Origin: Chytridium lagenaria | Taxonomy: Eukaryota; Chytridiomycota; Chytridiomycetes; Chytridiales; Chytridiaceae | DNA length: 64,000 bases | Direction of reading: 5' to 3' | Assembly (NCBI GenBank): GCA_025449115.1 | Contig: JAHLKC010000031.1 | Location: 124,001 to 188,000 of the forward strand | Shown here: positions 47,629 to 58,349 of the stretch, piece after piece | Layout of the letters: each line of letters opens with the position of its first letter | How positions within the stretch are numbered: position 1 is the first letter of the stretch | Notes under the pieces: model-generated | What the model saw: the letters and a program-made list of their open reading frames with translations, nothing else | Database searches by the model: none | Told to the model about the DNA's origin: nothing | Position numbers and translations under genes: made by a program

Positions 47629-48780
47629 TTAAACCCCAAGCTTCATGCGATTAACGTCTGGAAAACTCTTTGCTGAGCCATAACTACTCTGATCAACGTC
47701 TTCTACACCTGAAACGACGCAGCAAACCACCCCATCATCCAACTCACTGTCTTCCAGCTCCCAACTCGACATCCAAGGGTCCTCAACGCCGTCCGCACCA
47801 ACCAATTTCATTTTCGATCGATACAAGTTCTTATCCAGTATATGACCCATCGAATAAATTTCGACGCGTTTAGATGGGTTCTGATGATGCTGGAGTATCG
47901 CATACAGTTACGCGAGTTTTGCTAAATGCAAGTAAGTAAAGCACGGTGCTAAAGAGCTACATACAGGACCGCTACATACATTCGTACTGCCTCGGCACTC
48001 ATAGCCAACGCAACCGCCAACTCAGACCACGCTCATGTAGTGTACTTTAGTTTCTTTATTTGATATTAAACGGAGGGTCTCTTTTTACGACAAAAATAAA
48101 TGTTAATCATTCTAGTAAGTGTGCGGTGTTTCTGTTAGCTGTGTTTAACTAAAATACTATTTGCACCGCATTCACTTTTAAATCAAACGGCACGTATTAG
48201 TAGCGGCAATAAAGTTGTTAACAATGAAATTGATGAGAGCGGAACTTAAAAGTAGCACTTAATTAGAATGGACATACATTACAAGAATGAAGGAAAATAA
48301 CTAAATATTACAAATGATTGTTTTTTATTATCATACAACTCTACGAAGACTAGAAGAGCTGTTTTTAATAGTATTGCTTTCGCGACCTTCCCGGCACCCG
48401 AAGTCACGTCTATGATGTATATCTGTATTTTCTTTTTGCAGTGTGGTTAATAGTAAGTCATGGCGTTGGATATGAAAGAGCTGTGGTCGCCAGGAAGTTT
48501 GACACTAGGAACGGAATCACGGATCGGGCCTGGAGTGCCTAACAGAGCTGCCTTTGGAACGAACGGAGATTACATCTCGAGGGGCCAGCGTTCTGAATGG
48601 GATGTTGACGAATTAAGCGGTCAAGGTCTATCCGATCGCGATCATTGTAGCACTGCATCAGGAGAATTTTGAGAAGGACTTGGGGATGGAAAGATCTCTC
48701 TGCGGCGAGGAGCAGGCGCTACAACTGCGAGGGTAACAGTAAGTCTCATTAAAGAAAGAAAAGCAAACTCTAAACCCAAA
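47629..48780 (-). pseudogene. Decayed third copy of the S2/S3 sensor-like family
   Basis: Two separated blocks match the flanking paralogues. Near 48720-48660 the minus strand reads APAPRREIFPSPSPS, like GPAPRRQDIFASPSSS of S2. Near 47880-47720 it reads LNASK and then KLVGADGVEDPWMSSWEL, like NASKISIP and LTGVEGVEDPF of S3. Between them no frame is continuous, no membrane segment is recognisable, and AT content is high. The block order and strand are as in the intact genes, so this is best explained as a relic of a tandem duplicate. Confidence 0.6.
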
Positions 48781-49202
48781 GGAGATCATAATTGGGGTTT
48801 AACTTACTTTGTATGACCTAAAACGTGGAGTTAAATTAAAATAGTAATGATTAATGGCATCATCTCAGTTTTACAGAATTACCAATGGCGACGGCGTTGA
48901 CATATGATGTGGCCTCGACACGGGCCCAGGCTGCGTCATCGGCAAGCAGGCGCAGAACATATAATTATTTTAAACTTCAGATCAAAGCGCCAAATTCTCT
49001 TAGATATAAACAACTGTACATATATATTAAAAATTAAATCGATATAGGCTACATGTAAACGTAAGATGAACACTCAATGAATAAGTCTAACCACGCTTAG
49101 AGAAAACGCTTGACACATTCCCAGAACTCCTAGCAAACCCACCACTACTCCGGATCACCTTCTTTGCACCTGAAACGGCGCAACAAAACCCAATCATCCC
49201 AC

Positions 49203-50134
49203 TTACTCTTTCCCCACCTTAACCTCTGCGTCCGTTACAAAAGGGTCCTCAACGCCTTCCACGCCAGTTAACCTTAGTTTCGGTCGATACACAGAATTCT
49301 TCCCCTTCGGCGCGTCGCAAAGTGGGATAGATATTTTCGATGCGTTAGAAGGTGTTCTCACAAGGTTTGCTTGGAAGAAGGCACGTTGTCTTGCGTCGGA
49401 AATATCTTTTGATTGGGAACGACGGTGACGGATGTAAATGACGAGAGAGATAATAAGGATTAAAAGGAAGGCTACGGCGGAGATGGTGCCTGCGATGATA
49501 GCGGTATGGTTTGATGAGACTGAGGAAGGGGATGATTGTGATTGCTGGGTTGAGCCAGATGAGATGCTATCACCGACATTCGCGGGTGTCTCGAAAGAAG
49601 CCAGCGTTGTTGGAATGACCGCACGACGGGGGAACGGAGGACAGAGTTGGGAGAAGACCGCCGTTGCCTTCAAGGTTTGAAATCACAGTACGAGCAGGAG
49701 AGATTGTTGTAGAGGGTTCTGGTTTGATTACGGCGAAATCACTGCTGATGGGAAATTGAGGTGCTGGGATAGCGGAAATCACTTCAGGAGGCGGAGGTGG
49801 AGTGTTATTTTCCGAATCAGTGTTAACGAAAGGGCCGACAGGTTGTACTGCCGGTGCGCCGGCTGGGCCACTTTCAGGTTGTGGTCGATGAGGGGGTGGT
49901 AAAGAAGGTGCGATTGGGGGATTTAGGTCCGATCGCTGCGGGTAGGATCTCTACTTGCACAGGCCGTGGTATCAAAGGAGGCACTTCAGGTGACGGAAGT
50001 AGCTGAACAGGAATTGATAAAACCGACGATGCAATTGTTTCTTGTTTTGGAGGAGGTAGAGGTAATTGAGGCTCAGACGAAAGAGTATCCGCGAATAGTA
50101 CTTGGTACACACTCTCCGCACCTGTTTCTTCCAT
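49203..50134 (-). CDS. Single-TM sensor-like protein (S3), paralogue of S2
   Basis: From ATG 50134 the protein is Pro/Ser/Thr-rich (for example PLPPPKQE, PEVPPLIPRPVQVE), then has ASFETPANVGDS and a clear membrane segment (AIIAGTISAVAFLLILIISL) stopped by YIRHRRSQ. The short tail carries ARQRAFFQANLVRTPSNASK and YRPKLRLTGVEGVEDPFV, collinear with S2. No signal peptide is evident at this start, so an upstream exon may be missing or the first membrane segment may act as anchor. Frame changes near 49890 and 49675 join three segments. Stop TAA at 49203. Role inferred as a surface sensor from topology and paralogy. Confidence 0.55.
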
Positions 50135-50965
50135 AATCTTCTCTTCTTCTCTCAAGACTTAACGGAGCGCCATTAACAGTCCAACTTCCGATGATGACAA
50201 GAATAATCATTTTCTAATGTACATTCAGGTCGTTTCTTTAAAGTATTTATGCATTTCCATCTGACATTTCGCCGCAAATTGTTTACTAAAACGCTCGAAG
50301 AACGAAAGTTCTTTTGAACCACTTGACCTTCTTGGCTTATGTTTAAATTCAGTGGTTGCAACATTGGAGGAAGGTTGACGAATTGTTTTTAGGAGGACGG
50401 TTGACGCCTCAAATATTGAAAGGAGGTAAAATGTTTCAGATGTCACTAAACTTGCAAGTCATGGGCAATTTATGTCAATTGCCACGTTGTTCAATTTAAA
50501 GTAGGATTTTTTTATCTCTCCAAAACTTATGTGTTGTTTTCGAAAGTGTAAGTTGCCAAAAGGGGCACCTTTCCTCGAGAAGATTATATTCTGTACGAAA
50601 CCATAAGCACGGAATAATACATGAACATTTTCGTCACGTAAAACCTTATAATGAATGACCACCTGGCTATGGTGATCTATGCTTTAAACAGAGCTTCGAC
50701 AACAAGAGTATATGAACACCTAAATTTTGAAGTGTATTTTAATTGGGATTTTATCGCGATTTCATTAGAATTAAATTGTCGATGGAATGTGCAGAGTAAT
50801 ATTTAGATATAATATGATCCATACCACCAATAATATGAATAGAAACAAGTAATATGGTGGATATGATAAGGAGATTGCGATTGTATTGATTTGCATGCAT
50901 AAGAAGACAGAAAACGAAACGAGTGGAACAAAATGAATCATCAACAAGAGTCGTTAAAAAAGCCT
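50135..50965. other. Intergenic, no supported gene
   Basis: AT-rich spacer between the S3 start and the end of the LPMO-like gene. Short frames on the minus strand (50173-50446) lack start context or recognisable families. It likely holds the S3 promoter and, if S3 has another exon, that exon. Confidence 0.4.
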
Positions 50966-52738
50966 TTAAAGGAGGGCAAGGGCCTGCTCAAGAAGCTTTA
51001 CAGCGTCCTGGATTTTGGCCTTTCCAGCCGCTCCAGCTTGAACTTGGTTCTGATTGCCTTGGTTGTTGTTGTTGTTGTTCCCTTGACCCTGGTTGCCCTG
51101 ATTGTTGTTGTTTCCCTGGTTGTTGTTGCCTTGGTTGTTGTTGTTCTGGTTGTTACCAGCGTTCGGCGCGCCGGCGGGAAGGGTTGTCGCAAAGTTAGAG
51201 GTGATGCCGAGAGCCTTGTTAAAGTCATCCGCAGACTTTCCAAGAGCAGTAAGCTCATCGGCCGAAGCGTTGGGTTACTGCGTCCAAGGTTGGCTTGAGC
51301 AGCACGACAGCGGCGACAGTAGGAGGAGGAGCTTTGCAGTCGTTTTGAATACGGAGACAGATAAAGTTACCAACAATTTGAGTGTTGAGAGCGGATTGCT
51401 GATTCTTGAAGATACTGTTCTGAATAGCACGACCATTGGGACCGTTGGGTGCCGTCACAGCGCGAATCTCGTTGCGGTTACCGGATCAGCTCCAAGACCG
51501 ACAAAGATCTGTGCCTCTGCCGCATTACATGTACCAAGGTCAACGGCGCCAGCTTGAGCTTGGTTCTGATTGCCTTGGTTTTGTTGTTGTTGTTTCCCTG
51601 GTTGTTGTTGTTCTGGTTGTTGTTTCCCTGATTGTTGTTGTTCTGGTTATTACCAGCGTTTGGCGCGCCGGCGGGAAGGGTTGCCGCAAAGTTAGTGGTG
51701 ATGCCGAGAGCCTTGTTAAAGTCATCCGCAGACTTTCCAAGAGCATAAGCTCATCGGCCGAAGCGTTGGGTTTACTGCGTCCAAGGTTGGCTTGAGCAGC
51801 ACGACAGGCGGCGACAGTAGGAGGAGGAGCTTTGCAGTCGTTTTGAATACGGAGACAAATAAAGTTACCAACAATTTGAGTGTTGAGAGCAGATTGCTGA
51901 TTTTTAAAGATACTGTTCTGAACAGCACGACCATTGGGACCGTTGGGTGCCGTCACAGGCGAATCTCGTTGCGGTTACCGGGATCAGCTCCAAGACCGAC
52001 AAAGATCTGTGCCTCTGCGCGTTACATGTACCAAGGTCGACGGCGCCAGCTTGAGCTTGGTTCTGATTGCCTTGGTTGTTGTTGTTGTTGTTTCCCTGGT
52101 TGTTGTTGTTCTGGTTGTTGTTTCCCTGATGTTGTTGTTGTTGCCTTGACCCGGTTGCCCTGAGCAGGAGGGAGCTGGGGAGGAGGAGCAGCGCCGCCTC
52201 TATTAATTTGAACGAAAGCGCAGGACCCAAAGCGAGCAGTTCCGCCTGCCTAACCTGCATCAAGCAACCCTGGGACCTGTGCACGAGATGTTGGGGACAA
52301 CAATCTCGAAGTGGTGGGTGCGTTCGATTTGAGACCAGAGTTTGCAATGTTTCCACGCTCACCACGAACGTCCTTGCGATCTGGACGTTTACAAAGTTCC
52401 GACCTGTACCAGTAGGGTCGATCTGCACTTGCACTAAGAAAAAATTAGTATCAGTGCAGTCATGAGGAAAGAAAGACGTAAAGTTGACAACAAGAGACTG
52501 ATCACTTACTGGTCCAGCACCATCGCCGTTGAGAACAAACCAAGTAAGCTCCTGAGTGGCACCAGCCGTGAAGGTGGCAGAGGGGCTCCAGCGTTGATGT
52601 TGGCGCCGCGACCACAGATGTTGTTGTTTGAAAGCCTGTCAAACTCAGTGTTGAGAGCGGTAGGGCTGGTAAGACGACCGTGAGCGTTGACCATGGAGAT
52701 CACGTCGCCAAAAGAGCGAGAGTGGAAATGAACTTCAT
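50966..52738 (-). CDS. Secreted LPMO-like/Egh16-like protein with N-terminal His and duplicated C-terminal module
   Basis: ATG 52738 starts a signal peptide (KFISTLAL ... VNA); cleavage would expose His, then GRLTSPTALN. A mature N-terminal His is the copper-binding hallmark of lytic polysaccharide monooxygenases, and several related fungal secreted families also begin AHG. Further on, NICGRGANINAG, an intron at 52434-52509, QIDPTGTGRNFVNV, NISCTG, CLMQVRQ and FGSCAF give the conserved Cys pattern. A Gln/Asn-rich linker then leads to two near-identical modules starting around DLGTCNA and containing IVGNFICLRIQNDCKAPPPTV, separated by more Asn/Gln linker. The frame ends QDAVKLLEQALALL before TAA at 50966. 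Several single-base frame changes are present. Activity on chitin or glucan is inferred. Confidence 0.5.
51153..52075. repeat. Direct tandem duplication, unit about 497 bp
   Basis: A block starting TTACCAGCGTT at 51153 recurs at 51650 and stays nearly identical for ~420 bp, including the surrounding GTT-rich (Asn/Gln-coding) tracts. It duplicates one C-terminal module of the LPMO-like protein. The copies differ by a few substitutions and by 1-2 bp indels, for instance GACAGCGG versus GACAGGCGG and GGGTTACT versus GGGTTTACT. Confidence 0.9.
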
Positions 52739-53556
52739 GATGATGATGGGATGATATATATGCCTTGCTTATGGGGGTGTATTTGTACAGAAGAGGAATT
52801 TAATCAATAGCGTGATGTGCGGTGGTTTATGTATATAGTTTGATATGTGCGTGTGGGTATGTGAACAAGGCAGTCAAATTGATGATGGAGGGATAAACGG
52901 CAGTGAAGGCGATGTTTAAATACTATGGACAGAGGGATTACGTAAAAGGTCACCCCTTCAGAGTAATGTTCCAGCAAAGAAGGTAACCGCCCGCACCAAC
53001 CAGCACAAATCAAAACCACCCACAAGACCTTGCGGCATGCGGTTGCGGTTTACTTGATGACAGCATTGTTGTGCAGTACTGATGTTGAGATCTTTTCTTT
53101 AGCCATAAAAAACTAGACAGACAAAGACATCGGACATTCTCAGAAGAGCTGAAATAAGGAACCAATCGTATTGCACTGCGAGACGCGGTTGGAATAGACA
53201 TCCAACCGCTTTGTACTACTGTATTATTATATTCCAACAAAATGGAAAATATTATTTACGTGACCGAAAAACAGCCAAAAATGGGCTTTCCTAAAGTCCA
53301 TGAAACAATTTTAAAGAAAGATTGAACGGAGCTGATGGAAACTAATTAATACGTCAGTCTTGTAATAAACATCGTTTTGGGTTCTTCAAGCGCTTTCACT
53401 TCAATTTTTAAATTCTCTACCTTTTCTGTAAAAAACAAAACAACATGGAACATTATGCTATTTAAATCACGATACTGTTATTAGATCATACATGTGATTT
53501 GCAATTCCGCATTTCCGCCAAGATGCAGTCTAAAAAATAAAACTTCAACCAAAACA
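52739..53556. other. Intergenic, no supported gene
   Basis: Promoter side of the LPMO-like gene and 3' side of P2. Short minus-strand frames at 52804-53240 show no recognisable family. No repeat or RNA gene seen. Confidence 0.45.
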
Positions 53557-56500
53557 CTACACAAATTCCGTGTTCTTCCACGGCATATGCGCACAAGGAA
53601 ACTTCATCGTCATCCCACTCTTACTGAGCTGACTCGCATTCCGCGCCACCTCTACCTCAACAGGTATAGCCGGTAACGCCTTCTCCGTGTCATTGTCTTT
53701 GGGCGACGCCTGCGCTGCCCCAGAAGCACTTGACAAAGTCGAAGCCATAGCCGGTCCGACATAAACAACTTTTGGAGAAACACCAAGAGATGGCCCAGTA
53801 TCCGCGAGGCAGCATTCCTCACAAACTCCGAGACGTCTAGCCCATAGAATAGCGGCTGTTTGTGCGAGATTCTTAGGAAAGTCAATGAGGTTTTTGAGGG
53901 AGAGTACTGTCTTCGGAATTCGAGAAGGTAGGTATTTTTCGGGAACGGCTAAGGACGGATTGAGGGTCTTTTACAAGTGTGCGTGAGAGTTCCTCAGCCG
54001 ATAGACAGAGCACGGCGGGGGATGCGAGGGCGACCCGGAAGGGACGAGATTCGTCATTGGTGGATTCGGAGGCTTGAGAGGAAGCTGAAGAGGGGTCGGG
54101 TAGCTCAAGGGAAAGGATGGCGGTGATAGGATCCCTGACCACCACTTGCGAAACGGGTTCTCCATTTGGTCCAACTACAGGCATGACATCCAAATCCAAA
54201 CACCTCCTCAACATTCTCAATCGGTAATTGATATCGTCCACGGACAGTCTAGCAGCGCTTGCCCACATCCAGCTCCTCACAATTCTGCGATCCTTAAACG
54301 GTCTCAAAAGAAGATCATCAAGACCCTGAAGAGTGAGATGAACGACATCGGCGCGCTCATTGCCCGTGATGAAACGAATGAGGGCGTTGACAGGTTCAGA
54401 GGTGGGCGGAGCGGGGAGACCAGTGGTTTCTGGCGCTGGGTACCATGGTGGACGGCCAGTTGAGGCAAGGGCGGCTAGGGCTTGCCATAAAGCAACACGA
54501 ATGCCTTGAAGAAGGGGTGTGGGAACAGGGTTTGGAGGAGGAGGAGATGAATGGAATAACGGGCTTGGTCCGACAGAAATTGAAAGGGTGGAAGGAGGGT
54601 CAGCTGGATCCATGACGCGAGAAAGAAAATGCAGGGCCAGGTGAGGCTGATTTAAGAGAGTATATGCAATGCCTTATAAAATAAATCTAAACGTTAACAA
54701 ACATTCCGTCAAATTTATAAACAAGGTACACATCACAAAAATAACGACATAAAAAAATTAATGCAAGCTTACCAAGATTTGCCAAAGCAGCCGTCATTCC
54801 CCACCAATCTCTCGCCCCCTTCAGACTTTCAATCTGTATATGCAAAAGCTTTACTCCCTTTTCAATCCACATCCTACCAGGTCCCGCCTCTCTCCCAGCC
54901 TTCCCAACTTTCTCCTTTATTTCCTTCCCATCCTCATCCTTCACCGCAAACCTCCTCGCCCACCTCACCCCATCGACCGCCCTCCCAACCTCCACACACA
55001 ATGCCCCTAACGTCGCCTCAACCCTCGCCACCCCAAATTCATCTCCGGCAGATCGATACAACCTCGCCGCTGTCTCCAACCTCTCCAACGCTCGATACAA
55101 CCCAGAAGCCTTTGTATTCCCACCTCCTAACGTTCCAACACCCCCAGGCGACGGATGCATCGCAACGCATTGGGTCCAGGCTACCGCCGAATTAGCCGCA
55201 ACGGCTGCCTGCAAACTCCTGAATGTATCGGCTCTCGTCACACCTTCAAGCCTTGGTGTATTTCGTGACGACGACATGGATGATGCAAGAAGGGATGCGA
55301 TGGCAGCAGCAGCGGCATGAGAAGGGCGCTTGGTGTCCTGGCTTTGATGAACTGTAGGTTGGCAAAGCGCAAGGTGAGTGAGAGAACGGGATTTGGCTTG
55401 TAGGCATGCTCGGTGAAGGTAGGAAAGGCGGACTCGAAGAAAGTTGATCGGAAGGGGGCGCTTTTTTCTCGATCGTTGTGGAAGAACAGAGGGTGTTGAG
55501 GAGGTAGGAGATATGGGGTCGGATACGGATGGTTGCGGGGCTGTTGCCATAATGGGATACTTTTCCAGGGTACCTTCAGCAAGAGCAAGACATGCGGTAT
55601 GCCACCTTTCAGCCTCCTTCACTTCTCCTGCAGCATAATGTACGTTTCCAATGTTGGTGGTAAGATCCATGAGCCACACGACAATAGGAGGACCGTTGAC
55701 AGGATCTGGGCGATCTCGCCTGTCATTACTGAGGCCACTATCACTTCCATCAGGATTCGCTAGTCTCGGAGAACCATAACCCTGAACAGTCGGTGCATGT
55801 GGGACTCTACCCGGCCGTTGATTTGGACTTGATCGTCCCATATTCAGTGGTTCGAAAGCCATGTGTCTCGCTAACGGAGTTGTTGAGGGGGAATCATACC
55901 CGTCGTCACGCGGAAGGGTGGAATCCCGTCCTAGTGATCCTAAATGCCTGGGCCCTGTCTGCCCAACTCCTTCATATAACGTTCCAGAAGTAGAAGCGTA
56001 AAGCGTCCCCGCAGATGAAGACCCAGGTGTGTCGCTCCTCCTCCTCACACTATTATTGCGAGAAAGAGATGAGAAAACGCTTCCAGTCTCATCCGCCCAT
56101 GTTGGATCCCGTTGTCTTCTTCTCCTGGAGCCCCTTGGTATACTCCTCAGCATAGGCACATTTTTAGTAATCAAATCAACCCAAGGATGCTTTGCCTCCA
56201 CGACCGGGGCAACCGAACTAGCTCCAGTCGAAGCCGGCGACGACGGAGTTGCCGCGGCTGTTGCGGCATTCTCTGCCTCATTCTGAAGCACAGCATCGGC
56301 AACAAGCTCTTCGGTGGCTGTCCACGCATCCCACAATACATTGATAGCCTCTGTAATCCTTCCACGGTACCGAAGAGACACCGCTAAATTCGACAAAGCT
56401 CTCGCCTCAAGGAACAAATCCCTTTCCAATATGGCACAATCTCTCGCTCGAATCCATCGTGACACGGCTTCATCGTGAAGACCAGAGGAAAAGGCGGCAG

Positions 56501-58137
56501 AACCTTCGTCGAGGAGAGACTCGATAGAGCTTTGAATTGATGCTTGACGTTGAGGTATTGAGTTCCCAGCACTCGGAGAACGCTGTAGTCTCCCACCACC
56601 ACTTTGGATACGGTTCCAAGAATCCGATGGAGGCATTGCGGAACCTGTAGAATGAAGGCCGGGAACAGATGCAGTACGAGAGAGCAGGACTTGAGGATTT
56701 GAATTTATCGAAGCACTTGTTACATTATCCACCCATCGAGCTGTGTGATCATTACGTACTTGATAGGCTTGGTAAACGGCTCTGTAATATGAGCCAGAGA
56801 TAGAGGAGGAATCAGAAATAGAGGGATCTATGGGAGGAGGATACTGTAGATGGCGTTGAAGGGATTCGACTTGATTATGTGGTCGTCGGTCATAGATCAA
56901 AGAAGGGTTTCTGCGGATATTGGCTGCCATGGAATCCATTCCATCATCCCCAGGATTCAATGTTCGGAGAGTCGACGTTCGTCCAGCGAGCGTTGCCCCA
57001 TCAAACTGATCATACTCTGAAGGTTCGGCCTGAGTACCTTCCTGGTAATCTCTATTGATATCCGTAGAGCGACTAGGAGCTGGTGCGGTTGTGGGCAACG
57101 AAAAGCTCGCCTCATCGTCAGGACTCCAGGAAGAATGGCTGCCGCCACTTTGACGTTGCTCAGATCCCAGATGACGGTGACCGTCAAATACCGACGTAAC
57201 CCCATTCTCTCTGATGGGTGACTGTGGTCCAGCCGCAATCGGATCCTGCCCATAACCACTATGGTGGATCCTGTTGGGATTTGGCCCTGGCGAGCCGAAA
57301 CGCATATTGCTTCCTGTCGACAGATGCCTTGAAGAACCGACAGAGCTACCACTATGGTAAGAAGTAGATCCATGGGTCATTGAAGGTTGAGGCCCTGATA
57401 AAGGAAAGCCCTGCATCTAAAAGAGTTATGTCAATACTTTCAGCCTTAAGCGATGTCAATCAGTTTTGGTGTCTTACCGATTTTAGAGTCTGCGAGGCCA
57501 CTACTACGGTAATGGGTCTGTCATTGAGAGATGCAACCCTTTGTGGAATGGTTCCATTTGACGAAGACCGAGATCCCATGGATGATGCTGAGGACATTGA
57601 TCTATTCACCGGAGATCCAAGGAAGGACATTGTCCTCGAAAGGCCGGGACGGCTTGCCTGAGATTCTAAAGGCCCCATCCTACTTCCACTCGTGTGATGC
57701 TGAGATGATGGAGGTGGAATTTGCATGTCCGGGTGAGCTTCGCCAGGTCGTTGTACATGTGGTGAAGGCGATGGATAAGGATCTTGGTGAGGACGGGGAA
57801 GAGTGTGGGACTGCTCGGGGTAATATCCATGCTGCTGAAGATGTTGTTGAGAATTATGGTGCTGAGAGTAAGGAAAAGGTGGTGGAGGGTATGTGTTTGG
57901 AGGAATTGGGTGTTGTAGCTGGCGGTACTCTTGATGGGGATAAGCCGTTTGATGTGCTGACCATGCTGCTGAAGCAACTGTCGTCATCGGTGGAGGTTGG
58001 TTATGCTCCTGCTGAGCATTCCAATGTGGTTGATGGTCATTAGCTATCTGCAGCCTCCTTGCTGCAGCATCCGCATCCCCTGCGGCTGCATGGGAATGCT
58101 GGTGTTGCTGCTGCATACGGCTTTTACTATTCACCAT
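53557..58137 (-). CDS. TPR-like repeat protein P2 with C-terminal Cys/His motif (paralogue of P1)
   Basis: ATG 58137 begins a ~220-residue Gln/His/Pro-rich disordered region (exon to 57478). A 61-nt intron (57417-57477) joins it to a 2.6-kb clean exon. After ~280 Ser-rich residues the helical repeats begin: LLDEGSAAFSSGLHDEAVSRW, ARALSNLAVSLRYRGRITEA, GPPIVVWLMDLTTNIGNVHY, VRLSYLHRACLQAKSRSLTHL and ALERLETAARLYRSAGDEF, TPR-like and collinear with P1. An intron at 54687-54772 leads to HLALHFLSRVM and a helical C-terminal half ending CEEC, then FPCAHMPW and TAG at 53557. Single-base frame changes lie near 54640 and 53955. Length is about 1,500 residues. Function unknown; protein-protein scaffolding is inferred from the repeats. 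Confidence 0.7.
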
Positions 58138-58349
58138 CAAAAGGAAGAATGACGAAGGAGTCAGCTTTTTGATTTTATCCCTTCATTATTATAATTTTTG
58201 TATTTATCCACTCAATTACTGTGGTGGGACAGACAGTAGAACCGGCGGTTCTTTTTAAGAAACCACAGGTTTGGATATAACCCTCGGATCCATTCTGACC
58301 CACCTCATCAAACACGAACCCTCTCCACGATATTTATATCAACCATTCA

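Noticed and set aside
50923..51298. Plus-strand Val- and Cys-rich frames over GTT repeats
   Set aside because: They are antisense readings of the Asn/Gln-rich linkers of the LPMO-like protein.
51041..52145. CRISPR-like array suggested by regular GTT repeats
   Set aside because: The repeats are simple trinucleotides coding for Asn/Gln, spacers are not unique, and the context is a eukaryotic intron-containing gene.
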